Notes: generated from the sequence alone by a model not told the origin. A stretch of DNA of 64,000 bases from Hymenobacter sp. HSC-4F20 (GCF_019599275.1 NZ_JAHZTD010000001.1:1116001-1180000); one strand, 5' to 3'. Shown: positions 8,831 to 17,411, counted from the stretch's first letter. Program-made: numbers and translations.

Positions 8831-10438
8831 TTAGTACAACCGGTGGCGCAGAAGCCAGCCAGCAGCGTCAAACTCATCGGCCCGCGGCTCATATTTCTCT
8901 ACGTCAGTTTTACCCAGGCGCAATGTGTTGCCGTCGCCGCTATCATACACAGTCAGGCGGTTGCGAGGTTTGGGTGGAGCTGCCGTGATTTCCAGCAAAT
9001 CCTGTCCGGCGCCATCATACACTCCAATCTTTATGTGCGGATCTGGGTCGCCACGCACCTCGAAGGCATCATTCCCCCCCAGCCCAAACAGTTTAAGCGA
9101 GCGAGTTTGCGGACTGCTAAACAGGCGTTCATGAATCAGCGTTGCGCCCTGTGGCGTAAGACGAAAGACCTGCACCCGCACCTGTCGGGGTCCGACGGCT
9201 TCTATTACAAACCGCTCGGCCTCATCCGTGCCGGGCAACTCCACATCCTGGGCCAACAGGGCATAGAACTTCGCCGCCACAGCTGGCAGCTGGTCGCGGC
9301 GGCGGCGCAGTTTCTGCCTGAACTCGGAGGCAGCCAGTTGCTGTACCTCCCGGGGCCAGACGGCCAGCGCCTGGGTAATTACCGGATCAGAGAGAGCCCC
9401 GCGCAGGGAATCGGCAATCTGCCGGAAATCGTCCTGAGTAAGGTAGGCCAGCAGCGACTTATCCATCGGGCGGGCAGCTTTGTTGAGGCCTTCCACATCG
9501 GAGAGCCGAATAGTTTCGTGGAAGCTCTGGTAGTTGGATTTCACCCAGCCAATGATGTGGGTAAGCAGGCCGTCATCGAACTTGAAAAAAGCATGGTCCC
9601 GGTCGCGGGGGATGGCCCGGTACACAGTGCCGCCGTCGGCCGAGGGAAAACTGGCCCAGCGCCACTGGTCCTCGCGGCGGCTCCAGTCGCCCAGCCACAT
9701 ATCGAACAAGCGGCTGCGCAGGTACTGCCGGGCATCTACCTGGAACCGGCTGCTTGCCACCAGATTGGTGAATACTTTGCGGGAGCTTTCTACCAGCGTG
9801 GAGTAGCCAAAGCTGCTGACGGCCCGCTGGTCGCCCTCGGGCCGCTCCTCAAACAAGTACAAAGCGTTGGCAAACCCCGCCCGAAATTCACCCAGGGCGG
9901 GGTCGTCGGCCACGTACACCAGCCGGGGGTTGGTGGAGTACACCCCCGCCGCCCGGGCCAGCGGGGGCACAATGTAGGCGCCGTAGGGGTGAATAACGCT
10001 GGTTTGGTCCTTCATCAGGCTCCCGATGGGGCCGCTTTGCAAACTTTCCGGCAGGGCCTTGGTGGCGTCCTTGTCCACAGAGCGCAAGACATACTGCGTG
10101 CCATTGCGGTCCACCAGCCGCAGGTTCTTGGTTTGAAACGAGCCTCCTTCCCGGATGGGCACCAGGCCGCCGGGTACGGCCGTGCGCAGGTTAAACACGG
10201 GCGCCGTGACGGGCAGGGCCCAGAGGGCCCGGTAGTGCGTACCCCAGAAAAACCGGTACAGGGCGCTCCGCTCGTACTGCGGCCCCGCCGCTACCCGCAC
10301 CGTGGAGTCGGGGCTGATGGCCGCGGGAACAGAGGCCGCGCGTTGGGCCGGGGCCGAGCAAGACATGAGCAACAGGCCGGCTACCAGGCCGCCAGTCGAC
10401 GCACCGGCAGGCAGGAACACGCGGGAAGAGAAACGCAC
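8831..10438 (-). CDS. Exported lipoprotein of the RSVDKD/GDWxRxxDQW family, presumed catalytic Asp lost
   Basis: A protein of about 535 aa with a lipoprotein signal (LLLMSC near residue 27) and no known enzyme annotation. Its order of motifs is shared with the divergent neighbour at 10591: FFWGTHYRALW (about 64-74), a GGSFQTKNLRL strand, YVLRSVDKD (Lys near 123), PYGAYIVPPLA, LGDWSRREDQW (Ser near 253) and AIPRDRDHAFFKFDDGLL about 20 residues later. These look like the beta-3 Lys, catalytic-loop and metal-binding segments of HipA/FAM20-type kinases; here the DRH is SRR, so it may be a pseudokinase. The fold is inference. Start GTG 10438 was chosen for signal-peptide fit; TTG 10447 is also possible. 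No outer-membrane barrel follows. Confidence 0.7.
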   Translation of the reverse strand: MRFSSRVFLPAGASTGGLVAGLLLMSCSAPAQRAASVPAAISPDSTVRVAAGPQYERSALYRFFWGTHYRALWALPVTAPVFNLRTAVPGGLVPIREGGSFQTKNLRLVDRNGTQYVLRSVDKDATKALPESLQSGPIGSLMKDQTSVIHPYGAYIVPPLARAAGVYSTNPRLVYVADDPALGEFRAGFANALYLFEERPEGDQRAVSSFGYSTLVESSRKVFTNLVASSRFQVDARQYLRSRLFDMWLGDWSRREDQWRWASFPSADGGTVYRAIPRDRDHAFFKFDDGLLTHIIGWVKSNYQSFHETIRLSDVEGLNKAARPMDKSLLAYLTQDDFRQIADSLRGALSDPVITQALAVWPREVQQLAASEFRQKLRRRRDQLPAVAAKFYALLAQDVELPGTDEAERFVIEAVGPRQVRVQVFRLTPQGATLIHERLFSSPQTRSLKLFGLGGNDAFEVRGDPDPHIKIGVYDGAGQDLLEITAAPPKPRNRLTVYDSGDGNTLRLGKTDVEKYEPRADEFDAAGWLLRHRLY

Positions 10439-10590
10439 GGAAAACAACAGGTTACAACGACCAGAAACTACGACCCGGCTGCGGACCGCTGCCCTTATAG
10501 CGCAAACCGCCCGGTGGCGGTTGTACTGTGGAGCACGTACTTTTCCTGATAAGTTGCGTTCAAGGAGCCTAGCCGCGTATTCCGCCCCGC

Positions 10591-12180
10591 ATGAATCTTC
10601 GCTACCTCACGCTTCTGCTCTTCTCCGCCGCTGCCTGCGGCCGGGAAACCTACTTTCAACCCGATGCCCGCGTTGAGTTTACCACGCCGCTTCCCACCGG
10701 CGCCGACAGTGCCCGCGTCACGGCCGGGCGCCACTACCACCGCGGGCCGCTGGGGCGGGTGCTGCTCGGCACGCACCACCGGCCCAGTTGGGTACAACCT
10801 GTCACGCTGCCCGTGTTCAAGCCCGAGAGCGTAGTAGTCGGCGGGGTGAAATTTGGCAAGCTGGGCGGCGGCTTCCAGACGACCAGCATGACTCTGGTGA
10901 CTCCTTCGGGCCGCGGCTACGCCCTTCGCAGCATCGACAAAGACCCCTACCGCACCCTGCCGAAAGTACTCCGCCAAGGCTTTATCTTGCAGGCTGTGCG
11001 CGACGCTACGTCGGCCGGAATGCCCTACGGGGCGTTTGTGGTACCGCCCCTGGCGGAAGCAGCCGGCGTGCCGCATACCACTCCCCGCGCCTACTACGTC
11101 CGGCCCGATGAGCAAGGCCTGGGGGAAGCGTCTGAGCGACTGCGGGGCAAGGTGGTCTTGCTGGAAGAGAAATTCGAGGGTAAGGAGAACATTGCGGGGC
11201 CGGTAGCAGGGGCCGCGGCCCTGGAAGAGTCCGATGATATGCTCACGGCGCGCTATGCCAACCCCCGCCACCAGATTGACGGCGAGGCTTACCTGCGGGC
11301 CCGACTGCTGGATATCTGGCTGGGCGACTGGGACCGGCACGAAGGCCAGTGGAGCTGGGCCGCCTACCCCCAGCCCGATGGCCGTACCCTCTGGCGCCCC
11401 GTACCCCAGGACCGGGACCAGGTTTTCTTCCGGTTTGATGATGGCCTTATTTCCTGGGTGGCCAGCAAAGCAGTCAGTAAGTTCCGGACATTCCGCCCCC
11501 GCTACCAGAGCATTGAGGGGTACACTCGCAATGCAGCCTTTATTGATGAGCGGGCCTTGGCCGGAGTGCCCCGCCAAGTATATGATCGGACAGCTCGCGA
11601 CCTGCAGGCCCGCCTTACCGACGAGGTTATTGCGCGGGCCGTGCGCCAGGGGTTGCCCAGGGAGGTATACCACCAGGAAGGCGCGGCGATGGAGGCGGCC
11701 CTACGCGCACGCCGCACTGAGCTTCCCGACGCTGCTACAGAGTTTTACCGCTTGAAGGCCCGGCACGTGGTAGTCGCGGGCACTGATCAGGCCGAGCGCT
11801 TTGTGGTAGAACGTCGTAATGATACGGCCACGGTGGTATCGGTGTACCAGGTGCCCGAAGAGCGTAGCGGGGTACCTCGCCTGCTGTATCAGCGGCGCTT
11901 TAACCCCGCCGACACACGTACGGTAGCCCTGCACGGCTTGCATGGCAAAGACGAATTTATCGTTTCCGGAGAGGTTCGCCACTCCCCGTTCCTGAACATA
12001 TACGGCGGGCCTGGCTCCGACCTGCTTCAGGACTCGTCGCGGGTAGCGGGCTGGCGCAAGCGGACCCGCTTTTTTGACACCCGGCGCAACAACGAACTGG
12101 TACCCGGTCCCGAAACCAAGGACCGCACGGACCACAGCGTCGTCTCCCACGCCTTCGACCGGGACGGCTCCGGACGGTAG
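10591..12180 (+). CDS. Exported lipoprotein of the RSxDKD/GDWDRHxxQW family, possible atypical kinase
   Basis: A 529-aa paralog of the protein encoded divergently at 8831. The signal peptide ends in SAAACG, a possible lipobox. Motifs in order: LLGTHHRPSW, GGGFQTTSMTL, YALRSIDKD (K117), PYGAFVVPPLAEAAGV, WLGDWDRHEGQWSW (D248-H250), PVPQDRDQVFFRFDDGL (D274, D276), then a C-terminal region with HGLHGKDEFIVSG and GGPGSDLLQD. GDWDRH followed by a D-R-D about 25 residues on resembles the catalytic loop and metal-binding Asp of FAM20/HipA kinases. In many Bacteroidota a related region sits between a phosphoesterase and an Omp85-like barrel; here it stands alone. Function is not known; the kinase reading is inference. 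The ATG start is well placed, 143 nt from the divergent gene. Confidence 0.72.
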   Translation: MNLRYLTLLLFSAAACGRETYFQPDARVEFTTPLPTGADSARVTAGRHYHRGPLGRVLLGTHHRPSWVQPVTLPVFKPESVVVGGVKFGKLGGGFQTTSMTLVTPSGRGYALRSIDKDPYRTLPKVLRQGFILQAVRDATSAGMPYGAFVVPPLAEAAGVPHTTPRAYYVRPDEQGLGEASERLRGKVVLLEEKFEGKENIAGPVAGAAALEESDDMLTARYANPRHQIDGEAYLRARLLDIWLGDWDRHEGQWSWAAYPQPDGRTLWRPVPQDRDQVFFRFDDGLISWVASKAVSKFRTFRPRYQSIEGYTRNAAFIDERALAGVPRQVYDRTARDLQARLTDEVIARAVRQGLPREVYHQEGAAMEAALRARRTELPDAATEFYRLKARHVVVAGTDQAERFVVERRNDTATVVSVYQVPEERSGVPRLLYQRRFNPADTRTVALHGLHGKDEFIVSGEVRHSPFLNIYGGPGSDLLQDSSRVAGWRKRTRFFDTRRNNELVPGPETKDRTDHSVVSHAFDRDGSGR

Positions 12181-12218
12181 GGCCGGCTAAATGCTGAATA
12201 ACCAGCACTGGTTTATTC

Positions 12219-12281
12219 GCCAAGCCCCGGCGGCACAATGCTACTTCGTAGAGGAATTGTGTCGTGCCACTGGGGCTTGGC
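12219..12281. repeat. Long imperfect hairpin between convergent genes
   Basis: Arms 12219-12236 and 12264-12281 match at 16 of 18 positions (GCCAAGCCCC...GGCAC and its complement). The interior holds a smaller CTAC-TTC-GTAG hairpin (12241-12251) and a CACAAT/ATTGTG pair. No T run follows on either side, so it is not a standard terminator, although it lies where one is expected for the genes ending at 12180 and 12311. Confidence 0.6.
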
Positions 12282-12310
12282 AAGCACTAAGCCCTTGCTT
12301 CACTAACCCA

Positions 12311-13432
12311 CTACTTTTCTATCTCCAGTTCCCGGAGCATTTCCAGCACCATATGCTCGGTGGGTGTGAGCAGGTCGTTTTCGGCAGGGTCCGCGTCGTG
12401 GCGGCGCAGGTAGTCAATGAGCTGGTCGGAGTTGAACAGTTCCACTACCTGAGGATGAATGTAGTACTTGGAGCAGACCGTGGGCGTATTGCCCAGGTTA
12501 CCGGCTACATCCTTCAGGGCGCGTTTCAGGGTTTTAGGCTTCGGGAAACTGGGCTCCTCGTCAATGACGCGCTCCAGGGCTTCTACCATTTTCACGGTGC
12601 CGCCCCAGGTCCGGAAGTCCTTCGCCGACAGGTTTAGGCCGGTTACCTCGTGCAGGTACTCATTCACGTCGCCCGATTCCAGTTCCTCGCGGTGCCCATC
12701 GGGGGCGTAGTACTGAAACAGGTGCTGCCCGGGAATTTCCTTGCACTTCTGCACCAGGCGGGCCAGCTTCCGGTCGTGAATAGTCAGGTCGTGGGGCACT
12801 CCTTTCTTACCCACGAAGCTAAAGCGCACATCGGCCCCACTCACCTGCACGTGCTTGTCGCGCAGGGTTGTCAGGCCGTAGGTTTTGTTCTTTTTAGCGT
12901 ATTCCCTGTTGCCCACCCGCATAAACGACTGGTCCATCAAGGTTAGCACCAGGGCTACCACTTTGCGCTTATCGAGAGCCGGGCGGGCCAGGTCCTGGTA
13001 AAGCTGCTGGCGCAAGTCGGCCAGCTTTTCCCCAAAAGCTCGTAGGCGGCTGAACTTGGTCAGGGCCCGGGCCTGGTCCCAGGCGGCGTGGTAGAGGTAC
13101 TGCTTGCGGCCCTTGGCGTCGCGGCCCGTCACCTGCAGGTGCGTGTTGGGCGAGGGCGAAATCCAGACGTCCGTCCAGGCCGGCGGAATCACGAAGCTGT
13201 GGATGCGAGCCAGAGTTTTCTCGTCTTCCACAGGCTCTCCCTTGGCCGTGAGGTAGCGAAACTCGCCGTTTTTGGTGGCTACTCGGGTCAGGCCCGGCTT
13301 GGTATCGGTGAGGTAGCGCAAGCCCGCCAGCTCAGCCTGCCGGGCGGGGTCTTTATAGAGAATGTGGGCCTCCTCCAGAGGCTCTAACTTCTTTTTGCGG
13401 GTTTTAGGGCGAGGGGTAGCAGGAGTTGACAT
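12311..13432 (-). CDS. DNA topoisomerase IB (poxvirus-like)
   Basis: A 373-aa type IB topoisomerase that relaxes supercoils through a 3'-phosphotyrosine intermediate. The N-terminal domain has HSFVIPPAWTDVWISPS. The catalytic domain shows MRVGNREYAKKNKTYGLTTL (first catalytic Arg region), a central TWGGT segment, and the active-site Tyr in VCSKYYIHPQV close to the C-terminus. A short basic N-terminus precedes these. The ATG start faces away from the M48 lipoprotein gene. Bacterial members of this family are chromosomal and often dispensable. Confidence 0.9.
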   Translation of the reverse strand: MSTPATPRPKTRKKKLEPLEEAHILYKDPARQAELAGLRYLTDTKPGLTRVATKNGEFRYLTAKGEPVEDEKTLARIHSFVIPPAWTDVWISPSPNTHLQVTGRDAKGRKQYLYHAAWDQARALTKFSRLRAFGEKLADLRQQLYQDLARPALDKRKVVALVLTLMDQSFMRVGNREYAKKNKTYGLTTLRDKHVQVSGADVRFSFVGKKGVPHDLTIHDRKLARLVQKCKEIPGQHLFQYYAPDGHREELESGDVNEYLHEVTGLNLSAKDFRTWGGTVKMVEALERVIDEEPSFPKPKTLKRALKDVAGNLGNTPTVCSKYYIHPQVVELFNSDQLIDYLRRHDADPAENDLLTPTEHMVLEMLRELEIEK

Positions 13433-13761
13433 TGCAGATTATTCAGAGGTCCATGCGCCACAGTAGCCCACGGGCTCCTGTCTACGTGCTACAGTCAGAA
13501 ATGGTGAGGTCCCGGCGCGGCTGTGCTAGCCTGGCGGCCGTAGGCTCAGCAGCCAGCTATTTTTTCGCGGCAAGCCACAGCCCGGCCACTACGTTTTTCT
13601 CCGCTGATACTCCGGCAGCTACCTCCCGGAAGGTGGCCGAAACCCCACGCCGGGCAACATCTGCGGCGGCCGGCCCGTTAGCACGGCGCGGGTTCTGGCA
13701 CTGTTTTTTCTTGACAGCGCCCGTAGTGCTCTTCTTTCCACTTATCACATTTCCGCGTTTT
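13433..13761. other. Divergent intergenic region, 329 bp
   Basis: The + strand stays open through this region in the frame of the M48 gene, but the lipoprotein signal peptide begins only at 13762, so this is most likely non-coding. It should hold promoters for topoisomerase IB (minus) and the M48 lipoprotein (plus). No exact TAnnTTTG box or clear small gene was seen. Confidence 0.5.
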
Positions 13762-14571
13762 ATGCGTCGTTCTCTGCTCAAACCCTGGCTCCTTGCCGGC
13801 CTTGTTGCTTCCCTGGGCACCGTATCTTCCTGCTCTAAAGACGGCGACGGCGTGCTGCTTTTCTCGGTGGAAGACGACAAAGCCCTCGGCGAAAAAGTAG
13901 CCGCCCAAACCGACTCAACCTACCGGGCCAAGGGCCAGCTGCTAGAACCTGGCAGTAACCCCACCGCCTACGCCGCCCTGGGCCGCATCGTCACCCGCGT
14001 GCTCGATAACGGCAAGCTGCAGTACCGCAACGACTTTCCCTGGGACGTAAAGATCATCCGCGACGATCAGACCCAAAACGCCTTTGCTACCCCCGGCGGC
14101 CACATTTACGTGTTTTCGGGCCTGATCAAGTACCTCGATAATGAAACCCAACTGGCTGGGGTACTGGGCCACGAAATTGCCCACGCCGACCGCCGCCACA
14201 CCTCCCGCCAGCTCCAGAACCAGTACGGCATCAGCGTGCTGCTGAGTTTGCTGCTGGGCGAAAACCAGAATACGCTGGTGGATGTAGCCTCCAGCCTGGG
14301 CCAGCTCAAGTTCAGCCGCGACTACGAAACCGAGGCCGACACTTACTCAGTGGAGTACCTGAACGGCACCAACTACTACGCCTGCGACGGGGCCGCTGGC
14401 TTCTTCATCAAGGCCGAGCAGGATGGCCAGGCTTCCCCGCCCGAGTTCCTGAGTACCCACCCCAACCCCGGCTCGCGCATCCAGAACATCCAAACCAAGG
14501 CCGACCAGTTGGGCTGCCGCAACCGCACGGCGGCCAGCAACGACTTTAACACGCTCAAGAGCGCGCTGTAA
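13762..14571 (+). CDS. M48 family metallopeptidase, lipoprotein
   Basis: A zinc metallopeptidase of 269 aa. The signal peptide (MRRSLLKPWLLAGLVASLG) ends in a VSSC lipobox. The HExxH zinc site is GHEIAHADRRHTS with the distal Glu in FSRDYETEADTYS; FATPGGHIYVFSGL precedes it and STHPNPGSRI follows. This is the compact BepA/LoiP-like architecture of periplasmic M48 proteases, which act in outer-membrane protein quality control. The frame is open further upstream, but only the ATG at 13762 gives a signal peptide. A second M48 gene lies at 20411. A terminator follows at 14592. Confidence 0.9.
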   Translation: MRRSLLKPWLLAGLVASLGTVSSCSKDGDGVLLFSVEDDKALGEKVAAQTDSTYRAKGQLLEPGSNPTAYAALGRIVTRVLDNGKLQYRNDFPWDVKIIRDDQTQNAFATPGGHIYVFSGLIKYLDNETQLAGVLGHEIAHADRRHTSRQLQNQYGISVLLSLLLGENQNTLVDVASSLGQLKFSRDYETEADTYSVEYLNGTNYYACDGAAGFFIKAEQDGQASPPEFLSTHPNPGSRIQNIQTKADQLGCRNRTAASNDFNTLKSAL

Positions 14572-14591
14572 GCCGGAACTACCGAGCCAAG

Positions 14592-14625
14592 AAAAGGCCT
14601 CCTACACCAGCAGGAGGCCTTTTTT
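14592..14625 (+). terminator. Terminator, M48 lipoprotein gene
   Basis: A 12-bp stem (AAAAGGCCTCCT with AGGAGGCCTTTT, 8-nt loop) is followed by more T residues. Confidence 0.88.
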
Positions 14626-14720
14626 GTGCCTATTGCGGAGCTAATCGGAAGTTGTCCGCAACTCGCGCCGGGTAGGCCTGCGTAGGTAGAGCTTTCGCTT
14701 TTCCGCTTTCTTTACGCTCG

Positions 14721-15902
14721 ATGCCACTCCTCGACAAACTCAGCAGCTGGGCCGAACGGGCCGATGACGCCCTCACCCGGGCCCGGGCCCGCCTCGGGCT
14801 CCTGCAACCGCTTCAGCTGCTCTCCTACCGCAGTTACGGTACCACCAGCCGCCTTTATGTAAAGGGCCGCCTGCTCACCGACAAGGGCATTGGGGAGCCA
14901 GACCCCACCGACTCGCGCTGGCACAACCTGCTGAATATGTACCGGCGCTTCGACAGCAACGAAATCAGCGGTGCTCAGGTGAGCGTGCGCCCCGCCGACG
15001 GCACTGACCACTTGGTAGTGACGGACGAAGAAGGCTACTTTACCCTGAACCTGGAGCCCCAGCGGCTGCCCGAACCGATTGATTTTCTGTGGTACCCGGT
15101 GGATGTGCTGCTGCGCCAGGCGCCGGCGCCCTTTCCCACGCCCCCGGCTCTGGGTACGCAAGCCATGGTGCTTATTCCGCCGGCCGATGCTGAGTACGGC
15201 ATCATTTCCGACCTCGACGATACGGTAATCCAAACGTCGGCTACGGATCTGCTGCGCATGGCCCGCACGGTGCTGCTGCGCAACGCCCGCTCCCGCCTCC
15301 CCTTCAAGGGCGTAGCCGAGTTTTACCGGCAGCTCCAGCTGGGCCGCAACGGCAAGCGCAACAACCCCTTCTTCTACGTCAGCAGCTCGCCCTGGAACCT
15401 GTATGACTTACTGGAGGACTTCCTGAGCCTGAACGACATTCCGCCCGGCCCCCTGCTGCTGCGCGATATGGCCCTGAAGCGCAAGCAAAGCACCGATGCC
15501 TCAGAGCACCACGGCCACAAGCTCAAGGAAATCGACAACCTGCTGCTCACCTACCCCACGCTGCCCTTCGTGCTCATCGGCGACTCAGGCCAAGAAGATG
15601 CTAACATTTACCGCGAGGTAGTGCGCCGCCACCCCGGCCGCATCCTGGCCATCTACATCCGCGACGTAAACCGTCCCGACCGCGCTGCACTAGTTGAGCA
15701 AGTCTCTGAAGAACTTCGCTCCGACAAAGTGGAAATGCTACTGGTGCAGGATACCGTGGAGGCGGCCCAGCATGCCGCCGCTTCCGGCCTGATCTTCCAG
15801 GAAGCCATTCCGGCTGTGGAGCAGGAAAAGAAAAAAGACGAATCGGCGGACGACGATACCGAGCTGGATGGCGAAGGCACCGGCGAGCCGGTAATGAAGT
15901 GA
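14721..15902 (+). CDS. APP1-type phosphatidate phosphatase domain protein (DUF2183)
   Basis: A 393-aa cytoplasmic protein. The N-terminal part (about 30-130) is a beta-rich region; the catalytic haloacid-dehalogenase-like domain has ISDLDDTVIQTSATD (about 160-175), FYVSSSPWNLYDLL, LKRKQSTDASEHHGHK and FVLIGDSGQEDANIY. In yeast App1 this domain removes phosphate from phosphatidate; the bacterial substrate is not established. The C-terminal 40 residues are acidic and Lys-rich. A lipid-kinase-like gene of opposite chemistry sits at 19366. It ends next to the three-way-junction element at 15913. Confidence 0.86.
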   Translation: MPLLDKLSSWAERADDALTRARARLGLLQPLQLLSYRSYGTTSRLYVKGRLLTDKGIGEPDPTDSRWHNLLNMYRRFDSNEISGAQVSVRPADGTDHLVVTDEEGYFTLNLEPQRLPEPIDFLWYPVDVLLRQAPAPFPTPPALGTQAMVLIPPADAEYGIISDLDDTVIQTSATDLLRMARTVLLRNARSRLPFKGVAEFYRQLQLGRNGKRNNPFFYVSSSPWNLYDLLEDFLSLNDIPPGPLLLRDMALKRKQSTDASEHHGHKLKEIDNLLLTYPTLPFVLIGDSGQEDANIYREVVRRHPGRILAIYIRDVNRPDRAALVEQVSEELRSDKVEMLLVQDTVEAAQHAAASGLIFQEAIPAVEQEKKKDESADDDTELDGEGTGEPVMK

Positions 15903-15912
15903 GCTGGTGAAC

Positions 15913-15992
15913 CCGTGAAACGGGGAGTGCCCATTCTATGGGCACAAAGCTGCGTAAAGCCCTGTTACTAGAACAGCCACCCCGTTTCACGG
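15913..15992. repeat. Inverted-repeat element able to fold as a three-way junction
   Basis: A perfect 13-bp outer stem (CCGTGAAACGGGG at 15913-15925 with its complement at 15980-15992) encloses two hairpins: GTGCCCAT-TCT-ATGGGCAC (15927-15945, 8 bp, 3-nt loop) and CTGTT-ACTAG-AACAG (15962-15976). It fills the space between convergent genes ending at 15902 and 16010. No T run follows, so a simple terminator is unlikely. Confidence 0.75.
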
Positions 15993-16009
15993 ATTCATCA
16001 TCTCTATAC

Positions 16010-16459
16010 TCAACTAGAATGGTCGGCTACTACCACCCACTGCCCATTGATACGGCGGAAAACGAGCAGAAAGTGTCCTTGCAGGTCGCCCTGGCTCGGG
16101 CGGGTTAGGTGCCAGCGGCCGGTTACGTGGGCGGCGTCGGGGCTGAGGGGTTGAATGCGCAGGGCGGAAAAATTGAGCTGGCCCATAGCCTCGGCGGAGG
16201 GGTAGCTGCGACGGTAATTGTCGAGGGTACGCTGCCAGCCGTAGGTCAGGCCGCTTTTGCCAATGAACACCAGGGAATCATTTTGCCAGTAGCCTTGCAT
16301 GAACCCGGCCACGTCGCCACGGTTCCAGGCAGCTGTTTGGGTGTGCAGCACTTGGGTAATGGCTTGCCGCGCCGCGGCCGCGGGGGTAGCACCGGGCCGG
16401 GCGGTAGCGCAGCCCAACAGCAGCCCGCAGGCCACCAGCGGAATAACGGAATACTTCAT
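16010..16459 (-). CDS. NTF2-like (DUF4440/SnoaL-type) lipoprotein
   Basis: A 149-aa exported protein. The signal peptide MKYSVIPLVACGLLLGC has a clear lipobox (LLLGC), which decides for the ATG at 16459 over one 15 nt upstream. The mature part has the DUF4440 pattern: helix ITQVLHTQTAAWNRGDVAGFMQGY, then GKSGLTYGW, and beta strands ending in GHFLLVFRRINGQWVVVADHSS. Such NTF2-fold proteins bind small ligands or are catalytically inactive; the ligand is unknown. It is convergent with the APP1-like gene and lies downstream of mtgA on the same strand. Confidence 0.82.
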   Translation of the reverse strand: MKYSVIPLVACGLLLGCATARPGATPAAAARQAITQVLHTQTAAWNRGDVAGFMQGYWQNDSLVFIGKSGLTYGWQRTLDNYRRSYPSAEAMGQLNFSALRIQPLSPDAAHVTGRWHLTRPSQGDLQGHFLLVFRRINGQWVVVADHSS

Positions 16460-16535
16460 GGCCGGAAGATACACTGCCCGCCCCCGGAATACCTTCCGGC
16501 CGGCGGGCAGTGTACTTTCTGGTGCTAGTAGCTGC

Positions 16536-17279
16536 TTACTTATCCATCAGGGTCCGCACGTAGGTTGTGCCGCCCAGGCGACGCATGTTGCGCATTACCC
16601 GTCGCTGCTTGGCCCGGGCCTGGGGGCCGGGGTTGGCGGCCCGGAACCGCAGCGGGTTGGGTAGCACTCCAGCCAGCAGAGCGGCCTCGGCCGGCGTTAG
16701 GCGGGCCGCCGACTTATGGAAGTACTGCTGCGAAGCCGCCTCGGCCCCGAAAATACAGTCGCCCATTTCGGCCACATTCATGTACATTTCCATAATGCGG
16801 CGCTTGTTCCAGAGTAGCTCAATGAGCAGGGTGAAATAGGCCTCCGCAGCCTTGCGCACGTAGCTGCGGCCCGACCACAGAAACACGTTTTTCGCTACCT
16901 GCTGGGAAATGGTACTGCCGCCCCGCAGCTGCTTGCCCCCGCTTAAGTTGGACTTGGCGGCCTTCAATAGGGCATCGCCATCGAAGCCGTGGTGAAGCAG
17001 GAAACGCTGGTCTTCGGCCGCTACCAGGGCTAGGGGCAGGTGGGGCGACACCTCGTCAAGGGTTTTGAAGGCGTAGCTGATCCGGCGGTTATCTTCCCGG
17101 ATGCCGTGGTAGCCCAGCCCCACCGGAGCGTGAGCACGCCGGTCGAGCATGAGCCAGGTAGCTGGCGGGCTTACCCACCGGTATACCAGTACCCAGGCCA
17201 CCGAGGTCAGGAAGAGGGCGGCCGCCACCTGCAGGGCCACGCGCCCGGCCCGGCGGGCCGCTTGCCTGTAATCTGTCAC
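16536..17279 (-). CDS. mtgA: Monofunctional biosynthetic peptidoglycan transglycosylase
   Basis: A GT51 enzyme that polymerises lipid II into glycan strands at the outer face of the inner membrane. After a short cytoplasmic tail and one membrane segment (VALQVAAALFLTSVAWVLVY), the GT51 motifs follow: AAEDQRFLLHHGFD (catalytic Glu), RGGSTISQQVAKNVFLW, KRRIMEMYMNVAEMG and GAEAASQQYFHKSA. The frame opens at a TTG (17327), but a perfect TACTTTTG promoter box sits 3 nt before it, so transcription should start inside it. GTG at 17279 is therefore preferred and gives 247 aa, normal for MtgA. Confidence 0.9.
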   Translation of the reverse strand: MTDYRQAARRAGRVALQVAAALFLTSVAWVLVYRWVSPPATWLMLDRRAHAPVGLGYHGIREDNRRISYAFKTLDEVSPHLPLALVAAEDQRFLLHHGFDGDALLKAAKSNLSGGKQLRGGSTISQQVAKNVFLWSGRSYVRKAAEAYFTLLIELLWNKRRIMEMYMNVAEMGDCIFGAEAASQQYFHKSAARLTPAEAALLAGVLPNPLRFRAANPGPQARAKQRRVMRNMRRLGGTTYVRTLMDK

Positions 17280-17329
17280 GAAAGCAGTAACTAACTTGTA
17301 AGGGAAAAACCAAAGCCGCAGCTTCAAAG

Positions 17330-17337
17330 CAAAAGTA
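17330..17337 (-). promoter_or_regulatory. Promoter -7 box for mtgA
   Basis: On the minus strand, TACTTTTG matches TAnnTTTG exactly, with a TTCG 21 nt upstream at the -33 position. Transcription would begin near 17323, which decides the mtgA start. Confidence 0.5.
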
Positions 17338-17411
17338 GCAGATTTCAGCCCTCAGGCACGAACAGCACTCGTTGCGGCTTACATTTCACCTTCTACCCAG
17401 TTACTTTCCGT

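Noticed and set aside
8843..10549. 568-codon plus-strand frame
   Set aside because: Antisense to the lipoprotein gene at 8831, whose motifs are shared with the 10591 paralog. The plus-strand translation shares nothing with any family.
10495..11673. 392-codon minus-strand frame
   Set aside because: Shadow of the 10591 lipoprotein gene.
13426..13761. N-terminal extension of the M48 lipoprotein
   Set aside because: The extension has no family sequence, and the lipoprotein signal peptide starts at 13762.
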